Below are positions 5,676-7,890 of a DNA stretch of 7,890 bases, piece after piece. The notes below the pieces were generated by a model. It made no database searches and was not told where the DNA came from. It saw only the letters and a program-made list of their open reading frames with translations. The DNA comes from an uncultured Succinatimonas sp. GTDB taxonomy: Bacteria; Pseudomonadota; Gammaproteobacteria; Enterobacterales; Succinivibrionaceae. Both the position numbers and the translations under genes were made by a program. Positions within the stretch are counted from its first letter, which is position 1. Each line of letters opens with the position of its first letter. The stretch lies in NCBI GenBank assembly GCA_937896115.1, contig CALBLB010000337.1, forward strand, positions 1-7,890, read 5' to 3'.

Positions 5676-7720
5676 CTTTCCCTTCCAGGCAGCAACTGCA
5701 AATGTTGCTGCATTTCTTGCATTTCGTCACGCACCTTAGCAGCTTCCTCAAACTTCAGATCACGAGCTAATTTGAGCATACGCTCCTGTAATTCATCGAT
5801 CCTCTTGATAAGTACTTTGGGATCATTAAGCGCTCGCTGCTTCGCTTCCCATTCCTTCCTGGAAGGAGCACTTTTACGTTTTTCAGACGGTGCCTTAAAT
5901 GAAGAAGTATCGTTAATAGCCGTCTCCATGATATCGGTGATTTTTTTCTCAATCTGTCTGGGAATGATCCCATGCTCTTCGTTAAAACGCTGCTGAATAT
6001 CACGACGTCTTTTAGTTTCTTCAATGGTAACTTTCATGGAATCGGTGAGCTTATCTGCATAGAAAATAGCTTTACCGCGCACATTACGAGCAGCTCGCCC
6101 CACCGTTTGAATCAAAGAACGCGAAGATCGTAAAAAACCCTCTTTATCAGCATCCAGTACCGCTACCAAAGATACTTCGGGCATATCAAGTCCCTCACGC
6201 AGCAAATTGATCCCTATCAAAGCATCGAATTGCCCCAAGCGCAGATCTCTGATGATCTCCATGCGCTCAACAGCATCTATATCAGAATGCAAATAGCGTA
6301 CGCGAATGCCGTGTTCATCAAGATAGGAAGTCAATTCCTCGGCCATTTTTTTCGTAAGCGTTGTAACCAATACTCTCTCATTACGTCCTGCTCGCTCACG
6401 AATTTCAGACATAACATCATCGACTTGCGTAGCTACCGGCCTTACTTCTATCTCCGGATCTAAAAGCCCTGTAGGTCTTATGAGTTGCTCTGCCACTTGA
6501 GACGAATGTTCCAATTCATAATCAGCAGGGGTAGCCGAAACATATACGGTCTGCGGTTGTTTGCTTACAAATTCTTCAAATTTCAAGGGACGGTTATCAA
6601 AGGCCGACGGTAAACGAAATCCGAAATTCACCAAACTTTCCTTTCTGGCATGATCTCCTCTGAACATGGCCCCGATCTGCGGCACGGTAACGTGCGACTC
6701 ATCTATAAAGAGCAGACCGTCCTTGGGAAGATAGTCAAAAAGACAAGGAGGAGCTTCGCCTTCTTTGCGACCTGTCAGATAACGCGAATAGTTTTCAATT
6801 CCCGAGCAGTACCCAAGTTCATTGATCATTTCAATGTCATACTGGGTTCGTTCTCTTAATCTTTGTTCCTCAAGAAGCTTGTTTTGTGACAAGAACCAGG
6901 CACATCTGTCCTTCAATTCTTCTTTTATCTGCTCAACTGCTTGATCCAGTACTGACTTTGGGGTTACATAATGGGTTTTAGGAAAAATAGTTACGCGAGG
7001 TAATTGTCCTTTGGATTCACCGGTTAAAGGATCGAATGAGGAAATGCTTTCAATCTCATCATCAAACAATTCAACTCTTATCGCATAACCGTCTGAATCT
7101 GACGGATAAATATCGATAACATCGCCGCGTACTCTGAAAGTACTGCGTTCAAATCCCAAATCATTGCGGTTGTACTGCAGGGAAGACAATCTGTCCAAGA
7201 TAGCTTTTTGCGAGATCTGTTCACCTCTGCTTAAATGCAACATCATCTTAAGGTAAGTTTCAGGCTCTCCCAAACCGTAAATAGCACTTACCGAGCAGAC
7301 CACGATCACATCACGACGCTCCATCAAGGCTTTGGTAGCACTCAGTCTCATCTGATCGATATGATCGTTAACCTGAGCATCTTTTTCTATGAAGGTATCG
7401 GAAGAAGGCACATAAGCTTCAGGCTGATAATAATCATAATAAGAAACAAAATATTCAACGGCATTATGGGGGAAAAACTCTTTCATTTCACCGTATAGTT
7501 GTGCCGCGAGCGTTTTATTGTGAGACAGGATCATCACCGGGCGGTTCATAGCTGCAATTACGCTTGCCATGATAAAAGTTTTGCCGGATCCGGTAACTCC
7601 CAACAAAGTCTGTTCATGATCGCCGCGTTTTATTCCGGCAACCAGTTTGGCTATGGCTTCAGGCTGATCTCCTGAAGCCTTATACGGACTTACAAGCTCA
7701 AAATTTTTTACAACTGCCAT
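5666..7720 (-). CDS. uvrB: Excinuclease ABC subunit B (UvrB)
   Basis: This is the damage-verifying helicase-like subunit of nucleotide excision repair. It is loaded by UvrA, clamps damaged DNA with its beta-hairpin and recruits UvrC for incision. The product is 684 residues (E. coli 673). Walker A GVTGSGKT is at 41-48. The beta-hairpin region YFVSYYDYYQPEAYVP (90-105) keeps its tyrosines. The Walker B/DEAD-like box DESHVT is at 340-345, TTLTKKMAEEL at 453-463, and motif VI QTVGRAARN at 538-546. The C-terminal UVR domain (about 636-671, DLKFEEAAKVRDEM) binds UvrC. The ATG at 7720 starts MAVVKNFELVSPYKASGDQP, matching the family. Upstream is only a weak purine stretch (GGGAA, about 11 bases away). 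It is transcribed alone as far as the window shows and converges on the UPF0149-like gene. No E. coli-type LexA box was found. Confidence 0.98.
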   Translation of the reverse strand: MAVVKNFELVSPYKASGDQPEAIAKLVAGIKRGDHEQTLLGVTGSGKTFIMASVIAAMNRPVMILSHNKTLAAQLYGEMKEFFPHNAVEYFVSYYDYYQPEAYVPSSDTFIEKDAQVNDHIDQMRLSATKALMERRDVIVVCSVSAIYGLGEPETYLKMMLHLSRGEQISQKAILDRLSSLQYNRNDLGFERSTFRVRGDVIDIYPSDSDGYAIRVELFDDEIESISSFDPLTGESKGQLPRVTIFPKTHYVTPKSVLDQAVEQIKEELKDRCAWFLSQNKLLEEQRLRERTQYDIEMINELGYCSGIENYSRYLTGRKEGEAPPCLFDYLPKDGLLFIDESHVTVPQIGAMFRGDHARKESLVNFGFRLPSAFDNRPLKFEEFVSKQPQTVYVSATPADYELEHSSQVAEQLIRPTGLLDPEIEVRPVATQVDDVMSEIRERAGRNERVLVTTLTKKMAEELTSYLDEHGIRVRYLHSDIDAVERMEIIRDLRLGQFDALIGINLLREGLDMPEVSLVAVLDADKEGFLRSSRSLIQTVGRAARNVRGKAIFYADKLTDSMKVTIEETKRRRDIQQRFNEEHGIIPRQIEKKITDIMETAINDTSSFKAPSEKRKSAPSRKEWEAKQRALNDPKVLIKRIDELQERMLKLARDLKFEEAAKVRDEMQEMQQHLQLLPGRESQE

Positions 7721-7890
7721 GTATTTTGAATTCCCGACTGCACGATCCTGTTCGTTAAATATATTTTAACTCGACCGTATAAGATAAAAATCCCATGCTA
7801 CCAAGATACAGACTGAACAAAATGCTCTTTAAATGGGAGGCTTCAGGCATAAGTGTGGGTTAACATATAGCCTGTTCCTATATTTAGTGC
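7721..7890. other. Non-coding region upstream of uvrB
   Basis: Stop codons interrupt every frame on both strands and no RNA gene is recognisable. Besides the palindrome at 7754-7770 it holds an inverted repeat ATATAG/CTATAT (7865-7870 and 7878-7883) with a 7-base spacer, possibly the edge of something beyond the window. Confidence 0.6.
7754..7770. promoter_or_regulatory. AT-rich palindrome in the uvrB promoter region
   Basis: GTTAAATATATTTTAAC has perfect 6-bp arms (GTTAAA/TTTAAC) around five A/T bases and lies about 35 bp before the uvrB ATG. On the minus strand it contains TAAAAT, a possible -10 box, so a bound regulator would block the promoter. An alternative promoter, TTGGTA-17 bp-TATACG, lies just upstream. 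Operator function is inferred from position and symmetry only. Confidence 0.35.

Noticed and set aside
5332..5751. 139-codon minus-strand open frame opposite the UPF0149-like gene
   Set aside because: It runs antisense to the UPF0149-like frame and overlaps uvrB in another frame; Leu/Arg/Cys-rich composition typical of a shadow frame.
7776..7830. Possible LexA box near CTGTATCTTGGTAGCA upstream of uvrB (minus strand)
   Set aside because: The left half CTGT is present but the right half ACAG is missing, so it does not meet the CTGT-N8-ACAG consensus.
7822..7863. 13-codon plus-strand frame near the right edge
   Set aside because: Too short, with no ribosome site and no recognisable similarity; chance open frame.

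Overview
The window is ordinary bacterial chromosome of moderate to low GC. It carries a fatty-acid synthesis (fab) cluster, the nucleotide-excision repair gene uvrB, one small gene of a poorly characterised family, and an apparently frame-broken gene between them. FabH, FabD, FabG, AcpP, FabF and UvrB all resemble enterobacterial and other gammaproteobacterial versions over their whole length, and the order fabH-fabD-fabG-acpP-fabF is the classic gammaproteobacterial order. This points to a gammaproteobacterium. A host-associated anaerobe of the Succinivibrionaceae/Aeromonadales kind would fit, but that is only a guess.

Minus strand, right to left. At the right edge (7721-7890) lies a non-coding leader with a short AT-rich palindrome, followed by uvrB (7720-5666). 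Converging on uvrB and overlapping its 3' end by 10 bp is a plus-strand gene (5157-5675). Its product looks like a divergent UPF0149 (YgfB/YecA-like) protein, and its promoter sits in a very AT-rich leader. Between that gene and fabH are about 720 bp with no intact gene. The minus strand there reads as one protein of about 143 residues, broken by two single-base shifts, with a CxxC...CxxC zinc-ribbon-like end. The fab cluster then runs leftward: fabH (4435-3467), fabD (3382-2447), fabG (2423-1680), acpP (1491-1243) and fabF (1130 to the left edge, C-terminus cut off).

How the genes work together: FabD makes malonyl-ACP, FabH condenses it with acetyl-CoA to start a chain, FabG reduces the 3-ketoacyl-ACP, FabF runs later condensations, and AcpP carries every intermediate. 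The dehydratase and enoyl reductase are not in the window. plsX and rpmF, which usually precede fabH, are absent; the broken gene occupies that place.

The non-coding gaps of the cluster carry structure that could set the relative output of its genes. These are a hairpin placed exactly between the Shine-Dalgarno sequence and the start of fabD, a separate -10 box before acpP, two hairpins between acpP and fabF, and a direct repeat over the fabH promoter. No CRISPR array, tRNA, rRNA, insertion sequence or prophage was seen. The two items most worth following up are the frame-broken zinc-ribbon gene and the hairpin-spaced fabD ribosome binding site.
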